A DNA stretch of 64,000 nt from Sphagnum magellanicum (Eukaryota; Streptophyta; Sphagnopsida; Sphagnales; Sphagnaceae): contig CM038907.1 in NCBI GenBank assembly GCA_021904315.1, positions 21,893,223 to 21,957,222 of the forward strand, given 5' to 3'. The notes beneath the pieces are model-generated. The model searched no databases, was not told where the DNA came from, and saw nothing but the letters and a program-made list of their open reading frames with translations. The first letter of the stretch is position 1, and each line of letters begins with the position of its first letter. Both the position numbers and the translations under genes were made by a program. Positions 26,040 to 38,100 of this stretch are shown here, one piece after another.

Positions 26040-27300
26040 TCTATCGGAAGAAACATAGGTTGAGCAAGCATGAGTGGGAACTGGTAGATGAAAGATGTAA
26101 AGAGTTCCATGAGGCTGGTCTCATTCAGTCATCAAGTTATGGTTTTGCAGCCACTATAGTAATGCTAACAAAAAATGATTCAATTGGATTATGGACTGAA
26201 AAAAAGATGTGCAGGGATTATAGGTCTTTGAACCTAGTTACACCTTAGGACAGGTACCCCATGCCCATCCTTGAAGAATTGTTTGATAACATTGGAGATT
26301 TAAACATCTTCACAATTATGGATCTGAGGCAAGGCTTCAATCAGATTGTGCTTCCTACAAAGGATCGCAAAAAACAACATTCCATGGAAACAACAAGTTG
26401 TGGGAATGGCTTGTGATGCCTTTTGGATTCAAGAATGCACCTGTCTTCTTTTAGCAAATCATGGACTAGGTTTTTGAAGGGGCATATTTCCTGAAGTGCT
26501 ACATAGATGATGTCCTAGTGCATAGCAAGGGACTCTTGCAGCATTTGGCTCATCTTGAAGAGTTATTCAAGAGGCTCCACAAAGTCAATATGAAGATCCA
26601 TCCTAAAAAGTGTGAATTTGTTGTCACCTCAGTAGTCTACCTTGGACACAAAATTTTGCCAATTGGTCTTATGGTTCATTGGGCCAAAATAGTAGCCATC
26701 TTAGAAATGCCCAATCCTATTGATGTTCACACTTTGAAGAGCTTCATCGGACTATGTAATTACTTACAAAATTTATGTCCAAGACTTTAGTACTATTGCT
26801 CATCCTCTCTATGCATTGTTAAATAAGGATGTTGTTTGGAGATGGAGTGATGAAGCTTAGGAAACTTTCAACACACTCAAGGAAAAGCTTTCAAAGTTCG
26901 TCATTATGAGAAGACCTGATTTCAGCAAGGTCTTCATTCTACACACTGATTGGAATGCTCTTGGTATTAGAATTATTCTTGGCCAACTTGATGAGGAGGG
27001 TAAGGAATATGTTATCGCCTATGCATCCCGAAGCAACAACTAGGTTGAAAACAACTACTCTTCATACGAGGGGGAGAGCCTTGCTGTTGTATGGGTCGTC
27101 ATACATTTCAGGCCTTATCCTTATGGCACCAATTTCACTTTGTATACCGACCACTAATCTATCAAGTGGTTGATGACCAACGATAAATTTACTAATAAGT
27201 TAGCTCGTTGGGCGCTTATATTTTAGGAGTATGAGTTCAAGGTTATTCACCAACCTGGTATTACACATTAGAACATGGATACCATGTCGCAAAAACCCCT
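26040..27300 (+). pseudogene. Reverse transcriptase and RNase H region (fossil)
   Basis: RT blocks are visible: an RLSKHEWE-type start, MCRDYRSLNLVTP, the catalytic box YIDDVLVHS (about 26500-26526), and HPKKCEFVVTSVVYLGHKI. RNase H blocks follow: RRPDFSKVFILHTDWNALG and a later YTDH with IKWL (about 27130-27170). The order and wording are those of Ty3/gypsy pol. The region is broken. Confidence 0.85.
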
Positions 27301-27499
27301 CATTACCTTTGAAAATTTATAAAAACCAGGTAAAACTTCAACCAAATTCCAATAGTACATGTATATGATGCATCTAGTTATCTTGCACTACTGCAATGTA
27401 ACCTAGTTGAGCATCCCATTGTGGATATATGGGAGGATTTGGACACTTTGAAATTTCTTCAGCATGGTGTGAGGAATTCTTGCACACCTTCACCATTAA

Positions 27500-30110
27500 G
27501 ATATGCACTCACAAAAAAACCGGTTGAAAGTGGAACTACTATGTAGTTGTAGTCTAACAAGTAAGGTGGTTCAAGGTAAGTAATGAAATTCATTAAAGAT
27601 CTAATGCGTTGTGTTCAATTTGAAGATACAAAGACATTGTGAGATAATCGTAACTCACCATGATGGAATATGAAGGAGCCGTATGTTGATGTTCAATCCA
27701 ATGTCACGCTTGATGGTTGGAACCTTTCCGTTCCATTTGTCATAACATCTACATATAACCTCTTAATCTAACATGCATTGAAATTTTGGAAAAACTAATA
27801 TAAAAGGAGCCATATTACAAAATCTCATAAGTTTTTATTTTTATTTTATTTTTTGATCAAGAGTTAAGCCTTGAATTAGAAACCACTTTGCTTAGATTGA
27901 AGGAAAAAAACAGACAATTCAACCCCCTCTACTTTCAACAAGTGTAGCTCCCTTACAACAACTCCAATGATGCTGAAATTTGAGGAAAACCTTCTACACC
28001 TCTCAAACTAAGACTGATTTAAATTTGACATAAATCCAACGGTGGATTTGGGAGGAACAATTAATTGAAATAAAAATCCAGAGGCTTTGTCATGGAAATC
28101 CTTCCATGAACTCCACTACAACACCCTCTACTTCTAACCAATGTAGCTCCCTGACGGCAAAACCGATGATGCTAAAATTTGGGGAGAACCTTCTACACCT
28201 TCCAAACTAAAACTGATTTCATTTTGACACAAATCCAACGGTGGATTTGGGACAAACAACTAATTGAACCAAAACTCCAGAGGCTTTGCTACAAGTACTT
28301 GTTACACACAACTTCCTTCCATGTTTGATTCTTGCACACACCTTTTCCATGAACACCTCTCCACACATAAGAACTAAAAATTCTTCCTCACACCTCTTCC
28401 TCCTTTTTCTTCTTTTTCACATACACACCATACCCTTTTCCTTGGTAAGCCTCCATGACCTTCCTTGAGCTTGTTCCCTTTGTCCAATGAAAGATTTGAA
28501 ATCCTTTGCTCTAATCAATGGCCTCCTCATCTTTCTAGAGCCAATGAGAATTGAGAATAAATTGCCATCCAATTGAGTTTATGATGAAAATTCTTGGGCC
28601 CAATGAGACACAAGAAATATTCCATCCTCCAATCAAATAGGATGACAATCCTCATGACTAATGGGATTAGAGGATTCATCCCTTCCCTTATCTTGGATAT
28701 TTTGATGAGGTCTTTTGAGCTTGATCCTTATCCTTTTCATCCGTTCACCTTCACATCCTACTTTTTCATCCTAATTATTTCAAGTAACTAACTACTAGGA
28801 TAGTTTATCGGTAGTAACAGTAACGTCCTTGAATTCGTACTTGAGTAATTCAATGGTGGAACTAACATCCCCGTGTACCATTTACTCTTTTGATATCCCT
28901 TACCTATTTATTTTACCATGCACTAGTTAACTATGTAGTACATAGTAAATTTGAAGTAAATTTGCATCACAAAAAACCCCCACATCACATACTTCTAGAT
29001 CCGCCGTCGAAATTAAGGTTTGATGAGTCCATTAGATCTAGGATGTTCGAGTTTTCATGAGGTTCCGCCGTCACTCCCACACCTTACGCTTACCTTAATT
29101 TGTTAATTAAAAAGGCCTCGACCCCTTCTGAACGCAAGTACCACATTGTTTGTACTACCTTTTGGTTTTTGTTGATGCAGGTGAGAACTTAGTCATGGCG
29201 GATGATGTCGCTACGCCTTCGAATCCTCCAGTTGCATTAGTAGAACAGGAAGAGCTTGAAAAAGCATCGCTCGACGTGATTGTTTCTCAACGGCCGTGTG
29301 AAGAAGAACTGCCAAGGCGAGTGGTGCGCACTGGAGTCGATCGTTCGGCATGGGATCGTCGATTGTCTCCTAACCCACATGCTTTAGCAATCTATTTAGA
29401 ATTTGTTCCTGCTCGTGGAACCGCGCCAGAAAGGTTTGAAGAGTGTCAATGCGAAGATGATGATGTCCATTTCCATTGTTGAACATGAGTTCCCGGTGAT
29501 GGCCATTATCGTTGGCTACGAGGGCCAATCAACCCCCTTCCCATGGAGCATCGAGCCGAGTACCTCGCTCGCACCATTCGTCGCATTCTAGATTTTTTGC
29601 AATTGTGATCTATGCTTTAAGTCGGTTATAAAGTTGTAATTCATTTGAAGTTACTCAGGCGGAAATGTTAATACTTAAGTTTGATTTGATTCTATTTAAA
29701 AGTTGATAGAAGTGAAACTAAATAAAGATGTATTAAGACTACATCCTAAAAATCTTACAAGTACATCATTAGTGCTTGAAGATTCTTTTACAGACTAACT
29801 TAACCTTGTCATGGCGAAATGTTATTGTTAATTATGGGCTTATATTCCCTATATATCAATAAATCACATCTAATTCTACATCCCCTTTCCCTTTTCTACA
29901 ACATAAAAGGGATAATGTACTTTAAAAGGTTTACTAGGTGCTTAACTGATTAAGCGCTACATCAACTGAAATAAAGAAGTACTATATGCCTAGAAATATC
30001 ACAAAAGTCGATTCAACTATTAATAATCACTACTTGAAGGCTTATAAGCATTCAAATCATTAGTATTAAGGAAAATTACGAAACTAAAACTTAACTAGTT
30101 GTTGAACTAT
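27500..30110. mobile_element. Probable nested insertion inside the gypsy element
   Basis: Between RNase H and integrase there are about 2.6 kb that do not look like gypsy pol. The stretch starts with a two-unit tandem repeat (27918-28293) and continues through AT-rich sequence. It ends with a higher-GC segment (29000-29590) holding a 110-codon frame (29150-29482) that I cannot assign. The insertion boundaries are approximate and no target duplication was identified. It may be one or more other retroelement fragments. Confidence 0.5.
27918..28293. repeat. Two-unit tandem repeat, period about 190 bp
   Basis: Two units share CCCTCTAC, GTAGCTCCCT, GATGATGCTGAAAT/GATGATGCTAAAAT, CCTTCTACAC, AAATCCAACGGTGGATTTGG and CCAGAGGCTTTG in the same order. 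They begin near 27918 and 28112. They are non-coding. Confidence 0.85.
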
Positions 30111-30239
30111 AATCCATGGCTTACATGGGGAATACCCTCCTCAAGTTACATCAAGTCATCGGGATTGCATACAACAACAGTCCAAATGTTACTCATGGAA
30201 GGACAATCACCTTGTTCAATGTTTACCACAAGGTGACAA

Positions 30240-31130
30240 AGTGGTTCCTCCACCACATGAACACCTTGGTGTTATTCAGAAGGTACACTCGGAGCTTGGA
30301 CACTTTAGAGTTAAGTGTACTTATAACCTTCTCACTCCTCATTACCATTGGAGAGGTATGTATGTTCAAGTCCGAGACGTCATTGCTAGGTGTGAACAAT
30401 GTGATAGAGTGATAACTTCTTTCTCCTCTCGACAACTCACGCTTTCTCCACTCCTTATTCAGGGCATGTTCTATCGTTAGTCATGTGATTTAGTTGGAAA
30501 ATTACCATAGACCTCCAAGGGTAATATCTACATCAAAGTGGGTCGAACTTGTTACATTGCCGGACAAGTCATCACACAGCACCAGCTAATTCTTACAATA
30601 GGTCCTAAATAGGTTTGGGGCTTGTGTTGAGTGCCTTATTGATCAAGGATAAGAATTCAGGGGTGAATTCCAAGACCTACTTGACCATGCTTTTATTGAC
30701 CATCGTCGAACTTCAAGAGATCATCCCCAAGCTTATGACCTTGCAGAAAGGATAATTCAAACATGTAAAAAGGGACTTTAAAAGATTTGCCTCATTAAGA
30801 ACAAAGAAGATTGGGACCTGGCCCTACCTTACATCAGCATGGGTTACAAGATGTCCAAACATGTTTCTTTGTCTCGTTTCTCTTCTTACTTTCTACTTTT
30901 TGGGAAACATCCCATTCCACCCTCTTCCATTGTTACTCAAATGGACCAAATTGTGGACTTGGACTCTTCAGCCATTTGGGCTAGGGTCATTGCAAAGAGG
31001 GTTGCTCTATTCAAGAGGGTTATGCCCATGGCCATGGAGAACTTGTCCATCGCACAACATTGAGACACCTTATGGTATGCACACACACGAGGTGGCAGTT
31101 ACAAACCTAAGGTGAAACAATTTGATGCTG
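30240..31130 (+). pseudogene. Integrase region (fossil)
   Basis: The HHCC zinc-binding N-terminus is seen near 30245-30405 (EHLGVIQKVHSELGHF, CEQC), followed by traces of the catalytic core (about 30520-30790) and the C-terminal part (about 30840-31130). Position after RNase H fits Ty3/gypsy. The region is broken. Confidence 0.8.
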
Positions 31131-31334
31131 GTGATTTCGTGTATATCTAGTGGTAACTTAATGATACTTTAGACATTGTTTTCGGTCGCACTATCTTGAA
31201 GATTAAGGCGATTAGGCCTTCAAGTGTGTTGGAGTTACAAGGAGTTAATATACACATAATTTGGGATCACTCCAAAAATTGTGCACCTTGCCATCTACCA
31301 AACTTAAATCCTACCATCATCATGTTGACTTGGA

Positions 31335-31510
31335 TTCCTCCATTTGATTATCCATGTCAGGTATGTCAAAGGATAAACGATGCTAATTAGATGTTATTTT
31401 GCGATAATTGTAATGGTGGACACCATCTATTATGCTTCAAGCCAAAGCTCACTCAAGTTCTCGCTAGCATTTGGTACTGTTCATCATGTTCTCCTGTAGC
31501 ACCTTGATTT
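31335..31510 (+). pseudogene. PHD-like zinc finger at the end of pol (fossil)
   Basis: After the integrase a cysteine/histidine cluster appears: PCQVCQ, FCDNCNGGHHLLC, then IWYCSSC. The spacing Cys2-Cys2-His-Cys-(W)-Cys2 and the Trp two residues before the last Cys pair are those of a PHD finger. This module usually reads the histone H3 tail. Many plant gypsy elements carry a chromodomain at this position instead, so a PHD-like finger is unusual. It is part of a broken element. Confidence 0.7.
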
Positions 31511-31558
31511 CTATTCAGACCATGCCACGCTTTTCCTAACTCGGATCTGGGGGGGGAT

Positions 31559-32188
31559 ACATGAGAATTTCATCTCAACCTCCTCTTATGCATGGTATAT
31601 GCATGTGGGTGCATCTCTTTTTGGTTGATTAGTTTCTACCTTTGACTAGTTTTAGTCTTTTTGTTTAGTAGAATTTATTATGGATTTACACCCTATAACA
31701 CCATACGTCACGGCACTACACATCACGACAACTGTCATGCCTGTACATGGAGGCTGATTACGAGCATGCCCATCATGCCTTTTAGGGTTAATGTATGTTC
31801 TTAGGTGATTGTATGCTATTAAGTGCTTAGGGTTTTAGCTTGTTGGTGACTGTATAAAAGGCCAAACCCCTCCCTTTTCTTTTTAGTTTTTCTAGAATTC
31901 TTTATCAGGAAAGTTTCCTTGATAGTCAGATTGGATTTTTAAATGCTCATGATGGCTATTACACGGCTATCGTCTACAAACACTACATGTTCTTTCCTTC
32001 TTTGTAATTCAATACATGAGAATTTCATCTCAGCCTCCTCTTATGCATTGTATATATATGTGTATGCATATCTTTTTGGTTGATTAGTTTCTACCTTTGA
32101 TTGGTTTTAGTCTTTTTGTTTAATAGAGTTTATTATGGATTTACACCCTTACGACACTGTACATCATGACACTACACGTCACAACAAT
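31559..32188 (+). repeat. Right terminal repeats of the gypsy element, arranged Y-X-Y'
   Basis: Block X (31733-32013) matches the left LTR segment. Block Y (31559-31732, starting ACATGAGAATTTCATCTC) lies between the polypurine tract and X. A second version Y' (32014-32188) directly follows X, about 88 percent alike by eye. Either the LTR is Y+X and a second partial LTR follows, or Y is sub-terminal and was duplicated. The sequence does not decide this. Confidence 0.7.
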
Positions 32189-35100
32189 TGTTTTGTTCTC
32201 TTGCACATGAAATGGTTTTGGCAAGTTGTGTTTCTTGAGTGGTAAAATGTAGGGCCCCACTTGGTTCAAAAGTTAGTCAATATTTGATACTGGAGGATTT
32301 ATTTATTTTGCAATATGTAATATATATTTTGCAACAAGATTTTTTAAACATCTAGTGTAAGTTGGTTATGATTTATTATAATTGTTGTCTTGAAATGTTG
32401 GTCCTAGAAAAAATTCTAATAGATTATACAAATATCTGCTTACATGGTGAAAAAATTGAATTAATATATGCGTTTGCATATGATTTTCATAAAATTCGAC
32501 TATGCTACTTATGGGCTTAATGGAAATTATAAGCCCTCGTCTCATTTTTCTTGCATGTTCTTTACACATGTTCTAGCAAAAGAAATTACTATATTGGGGT
32601 CATGCTCAACTTTGCCTTCCACTGCCCTTCTTCTAGAAAATCCCTAAACCCTTCCACATGAACCCATGAAGACATTCCCATTCCTTACACAAACTTAATG
32701 GTTTGATTTTTCAAGGTTTTTATTTATTAATTTTTGTGAGATCCAAAAACTTTCTCCTTAGCAAAATTAGCTGAATTTAAAGAAAGAAATAAAATTCTCC
32801 AAAAAAACATATTTGGTACCAATATATTATCTTTTGTCTTTTGAAAAACATATGAAGGGTTTGACAAAAAAAAGTATACATTAACAACTCTTCAGAATCA
32901 ATAGCCAATAAAACCTACCATATTGAAGCATTTGTCACCACAATTCTACAATGTTAAAAATACAATAGCCAATAAAACTTAAATATTGAAATAATTTTTA
33001 ACCACTCGAACTACGACACTTTGCAATTTGTCACTAGCAAGTTATGAACATACTCAAATTATGATAGCCATATCTAGAGAAAAATATTTTCTCTATAGCC
33101 AATTGGATCCACCTACCCCAAAAGAAATAACCACATGAACATACAAGCATTGACAATTTGTACCCAATCAACCTACCTCACAAATTTGGAAAAAAAAAAC
33201 ATTAATGATGATATTATACTAATTTTAATTTCTTTTTTTATAATGGAAGTAGAATAATAGGTAGAATTTCAATCGATTTTTCAGGTTTATCAAATATGTT
33301 TTAGTAATTTTACCTATTACTAGGAAAATTTCAGTGTTTCATTTGGTGTAAAATGAATAGATTGCCTTCCCTTATTGCTTAAAAAAAATAAAGAGATTTA
33401 TGTATGAATCACCCAATTTTCCTTCACGATTTTTTTGTGTTTTTTGTGTGTTTTTTTTTTTTGAAAAATTCAATGTCTTTTCAAATATATAATTAGTGTG
33501 GAATTTGTCAAAGTATTAAAGGAAGGTAGGTTGTTGTTTTTACACATAGTGAAGAACATGTTTCTTTTAAGGATTTTGTGATGTAGTCAAAGTGGTGATC
33601 ACCCAAAAATGATTTAGCCAAATTTTGTTACAAACTAGATATGAAAATAGAAAAATATATATATATATATTTTTAACCTTCTTGGGTATTTATGGAACTT
33701 ATCATGAAAATATGACAATTTGCACAAAAAAAATATAAATATAATAAATTTGGGCAATTTTTTCCCATGAAGAATCCTTTCTATAAATTGAAATCATATT
33801 TTCTAGGTCAACATTTGGTAAAAATTTGGCAATGAAACAAACACTAGGAAGAGCTGCTTGAGCATTGGTGTAGGGCTTGGGCTTGAAATTTTCAATCACA
33901 CTTGACTTAATTTGTGGGTGACTTTTGGAACATTATGTGTGCATATGATGAAAGGGCATGTTTGATAGAAGTTCATGCTTCTCGAGGAGAAGTTTTTAAT
34001 CTTGTAAAAATTTCTTAGAATTTGTGTAGTGTAATTTGAAGACACATTATAATGCACAGTTATCCTTTATCTATCACATGAATGAGTGGTTTTTTTTTAT
34101 GACATGCATTACAAAAAACATAGAAATTCATTTTTTGAAGGTTGCATCAATTTTTACACAACCCACAAACAAGAACATTACCAAAATCAAATGTACACTT
34201 GATTCTTGCATTGCACAACTTAATTATTTTGGTAATGCTTTCACCCTTGAGTTTTATTATATGAGGAAGGGAAGGTTTCAAATTGGAGGTTTGAATCTAG
34301 CATAATGAATAAAATCATTATGTGATGAATTATTTGTTTGTCCCATTGAAATCTCCCAAACCACAACACTTCCCATTACACAATTGTTAACATTGGAAAG
34401 TCATTGATGAATATGCGTGCACCAAGGTGTTTTGTAATGTCTAGACCTATAATGTAAAAGTTATCAAATATTGAACAGTTTTATCATTGAAAATTCAATT
34501 AAGTCAAAACAAAAAAATTTAAGGAAATTGGGGTGTGTCTTTGGTATTGTTGGAAAGCCCTCAATTGGATTTCATGATTTTAATTCCTAAGGTGCAAAAG
34601 CTATTGAATTTTGAGTAATTTTTGTCAATGGAAATTAAATCAATTTTGACATTCAAAATTTAAGGAAATTTGATTTCAAATTTAGGTTGAAAAATTTGAA
34701 CATGTTTAAATGTGGTAGCACTTCTAGTTTAATTTTGAAAAAAATGAAATACTTTGTTAAGTTCCCAACTTACGATTCCAACAAAACTCATAACCTCCAA
34801 TTCAAGGACCCTAGAACATGACCTATAACTTACACTTGAACCTCCTTAAATCCTAGAACCTAATTTATGAATATTGCACAATTTTGTCCCAAAATATCAA
34901 CACAATAATAAATTAAAAAATTTAATGAAATTTGTGCAAGTTCCTAGTATTATCAAAAAGCCCTTATAAGTGGGATTTCTTATAGATGCTTTCATAAAAT
35001 TTGGACATAAGATGGAAAAAATATTGAATTTTTTCACAATATGGCCTTATCATTTAAATCCTATTCACACTTGGAGTAATTGCACTGAAACAATATGACT

Positions 35101-38100
35101 AAACACCATGATGAATTCAAATTGGCATCCCTTCATAAACTTGCACATTGTGGCACTAGTTATTCAAAAAAAATAATTATAGAAGTTTAAAATTTGGTCC
35201 ACAACTAAAAAAACATGAAATCTTGTTGATGCAACATTCACTAAAATGGGTTTCCTTAACTAAAGATGAACTAGTTGCCATGCCATTAAAATGTAGAGGA
35301 ATGATTGCAAGTATCGAAACAAAATAAATGGTCATATTTTTTTGATACCTTGATGACCATTAGATTTGATCTTGAACTCCTTATTTTCAAAAATCATCAA
35401 CAACTTAAGGCTTATATTGTCATATTACTATAACTACATTCATATATACAAATTTTATGCTACTTTGACAATTTACTTGTCAAATCGATAACAACAAAAC
35501 TAATCATCAAAATTGTTATACAAATGTTCAATGTTTTCACTTGAATTATCAAATATAATATATATTTTTTCATTAGTGTGAATTGATTTTCAATTTCCAC
35601 ATTGGAAAAGTTGATTTCAAGTAGATTTTTCTAAGTGCTAGTAGCTTTTGATGTTTATTCTTGTAGTGTAACATTTCAAGTATTTGTTCAATATGTTTAA
35701 CAAATAGAAAATACAATTTTTTAACAATGTATTTGAATATACAATGAATTTTATATCCTAGCTTAATACAAATCTCTTTCATTAAAAAATTTAATGAAAA
35801 TTTATTTTTCTTATTTTAAAAGTTTCTCAAATTTTGTATTCAATGTATCATAAATTCAATGGAATGCACAATGATTTCATTTAATGAAACTTCAATAGAT
35901 TTTGAATTTACTTTCTTGTGTTTGTGTCAAAAGTTGTCTTTATTCTTAAACTCAATTTAATTCTTCAACATTTTTGTATATTTTACGATTCTTTCACCCT
36001 ATTGGGTCCATTCATGTGGATTAACTAGAATCAAGTAAACACATGGCATAACATAGGTAGTGATTCAAGGAAAATATTATTAATTACAAAATTTTAAAAC
36101 AAATTTCTTAATTCTTATTACCCAAAAAGATGTTGGATTATATTATTATGTAAATGTGTATAATTTAAGAAAAATCCCATAAATATGTCATTTTCAAATG
36201 ATTTCATAAGGTTTTATAAATTCATTAAGTAATGAAAATAGTAATTACAAATTCATTTTTATGCCTTTGCATCCCATGCATTTTTGTTGTCATCATTTCT
36301 TACTTTGGATTTTAACAAAATAATACATAACAAATATGCAAATGCAAAATTCTTACAATGTTTTATCAATGCATAAAATTTGAAGCCATATTATCTACAA
36401 ATTTGCATAAGAGTTACAAAAAAATGGCTCCTAAAAGAAAGAATGGACATGTTGCATTGGTGTTTGTCATTTTGTTTAAATGATCATCCCCCATCCCTTC
36501 TCCCCCACCCTACGTAAGCAACCCATGGTCTTGTTCCTTTTCATCATGAATTGTTGATGTGTTTATGGTCACTTGCTTGTTGTTTAAAATTATGGTTTTG
36601 CTCCCCTTGGCAATTTTTCTCCCATTCAAGAAAAGGAGTCGCAATAAAAGAGTTCCAACATGAACACACATCCCCACAACTATAACAACTAACTTCTTAC
36701 AATAGTAAACTCCAACCAAAAATTGTGGCATGTGAACTTTATTTTCCTTCACTATGAGAAATTGTGTCCACATAAACCCCACTTTGCAACTAGAGTTTTG
36801 AAGTAACTCATTTGCAACTATCCCATGGGAATATGAGGAATTTTTAAAAAAAAATACTACATAAAAAATTCATGGAGCTTTGTTATAATTACATATTATT
36901 TCCAAGATGAACCTATATAAAAATGAATGTATGCACCATATATACAATTTTGGTCAACCATGTTTGACTTAGCAAGTTGCACGAAAATCACGTATGACAA
37001 CTATAATATAATTATAATACATTAAGCATTTATTAACAACTTGTTTGCAACTACTTTGCAACTATTATATTGGATCTTTGTGCAACTATCCAACTACCCA
37101 ACTATTAGTTACAATAATAATAATATTGTTATTTTTATCATTACTATTATAATTAATATCTAAATTCTAGATTAATAGTTATTATTAATTATTAATTATT
37201 ATGAATTATATTAATTACTATGTACCTAGTAGATAAATTATGTTTGGGCAAAACCGTTAATTGACTATTGTTGGCTAGTGATTAAATAATTTGGATTATT
37301 ATTATTATTATTATTATTATTTTGTGATGTAAAACATCATGGGAATGCCAAGGTAATCTTTACATTAATATATGTTTCAACTTTAGAGGCAAAGATACAA
37401 CATTGAAGAAACACAAAGCATGTTGAAATCACATAGTGTGTATTTTTTAAATGATCTTTTATTTTTAAACTTCATATCTTCATTGTTTTTTGTCCTTTTT
37501 TGAGTAATCTAAAATGTTATGGGTACGTTAAATTAGATGTAAATTAACCATTTGAGCTCCAAAGGTAAAAGAACAACACAAAAGAACCCTACAGAAGATG
37601 AATATGTTGAATTTTAAAATGTGATATAGGCCAATAACCAAACATTGACCTTGCTTACTTTTCACATCCATGTTTTTCTCATTTTGTGTCATTTTTTAAC
37701 AAACTAAACTACCATGGGTGTGCCAAATCAAGGTCTAGAAAAACCTTTTACACTTTAAAAAGTAAAAGGACAATGTATTGGGATTTAAACGTTTTAAAAA
37801 GCTTAAATGTTTGTTCATTTGCAATTGTAATAGTTGCAAGACTTAAGTTATGAGTGGGTCGCAACTAAGATATCCAATATTGTTTGTCCTACCTTTCAAA
37901 TTTATAAAATATATAAATAAGTGCATTAGGAATATTAAACAAATGACATTTGGAATAAATCAATAAAAGAAGGTTTGGCCATAAATGTTAAACCCAAGTA
38001 AAATAAGCTTATTGCAAATGTCTTATCTACCTATCTACCTAGGTCTAACTACCTACCTACTTACATTAGTAGAAATTGGCCAAAATGTAACTAGTCTATT

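Larger units (their letters stand above)
20232..32188 (+). mobile_element. Old broken Ty3/gypsy element with methyltransferase and PHD-like regions
   Basis: Parts in order on the plus strand: an LTR segment (20232-20544); a leader with imperfect short repeats; a gag region (about 21760-23040); an aspartic protease (about 23900-24110); a DNMT3-like methyltransferase region (about 24620-25600); reverse transcriptase (about 26040-26800); RNase H (about 26880-27300); a probable nested insertion (about 27500-30110); integrase (about 30240-31130); a PHD-like finger (about 31335-31510); a polypurine tract near 31547-31557; and the right terminal repeats (31559-32188). The PR-RT-RH-IN order is that of Ty3/gypsy (Metaviridae). 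The element is inactive, with well over ten breaks spread across all coding parts. The shared LTR segments differ at roughly one site in seven by eye, mostly C/T and G/A changes, which suggests an old insertion in methylated DNA. Confidence 0.85.

Noticed and set aside
29150-29482. 110-codon frame in the nested block of the gypsy element
   Set aside because: I could not assign it to a host gene family. It is surrounded by retroelement sequence and was left inside the nested-insertion entry.
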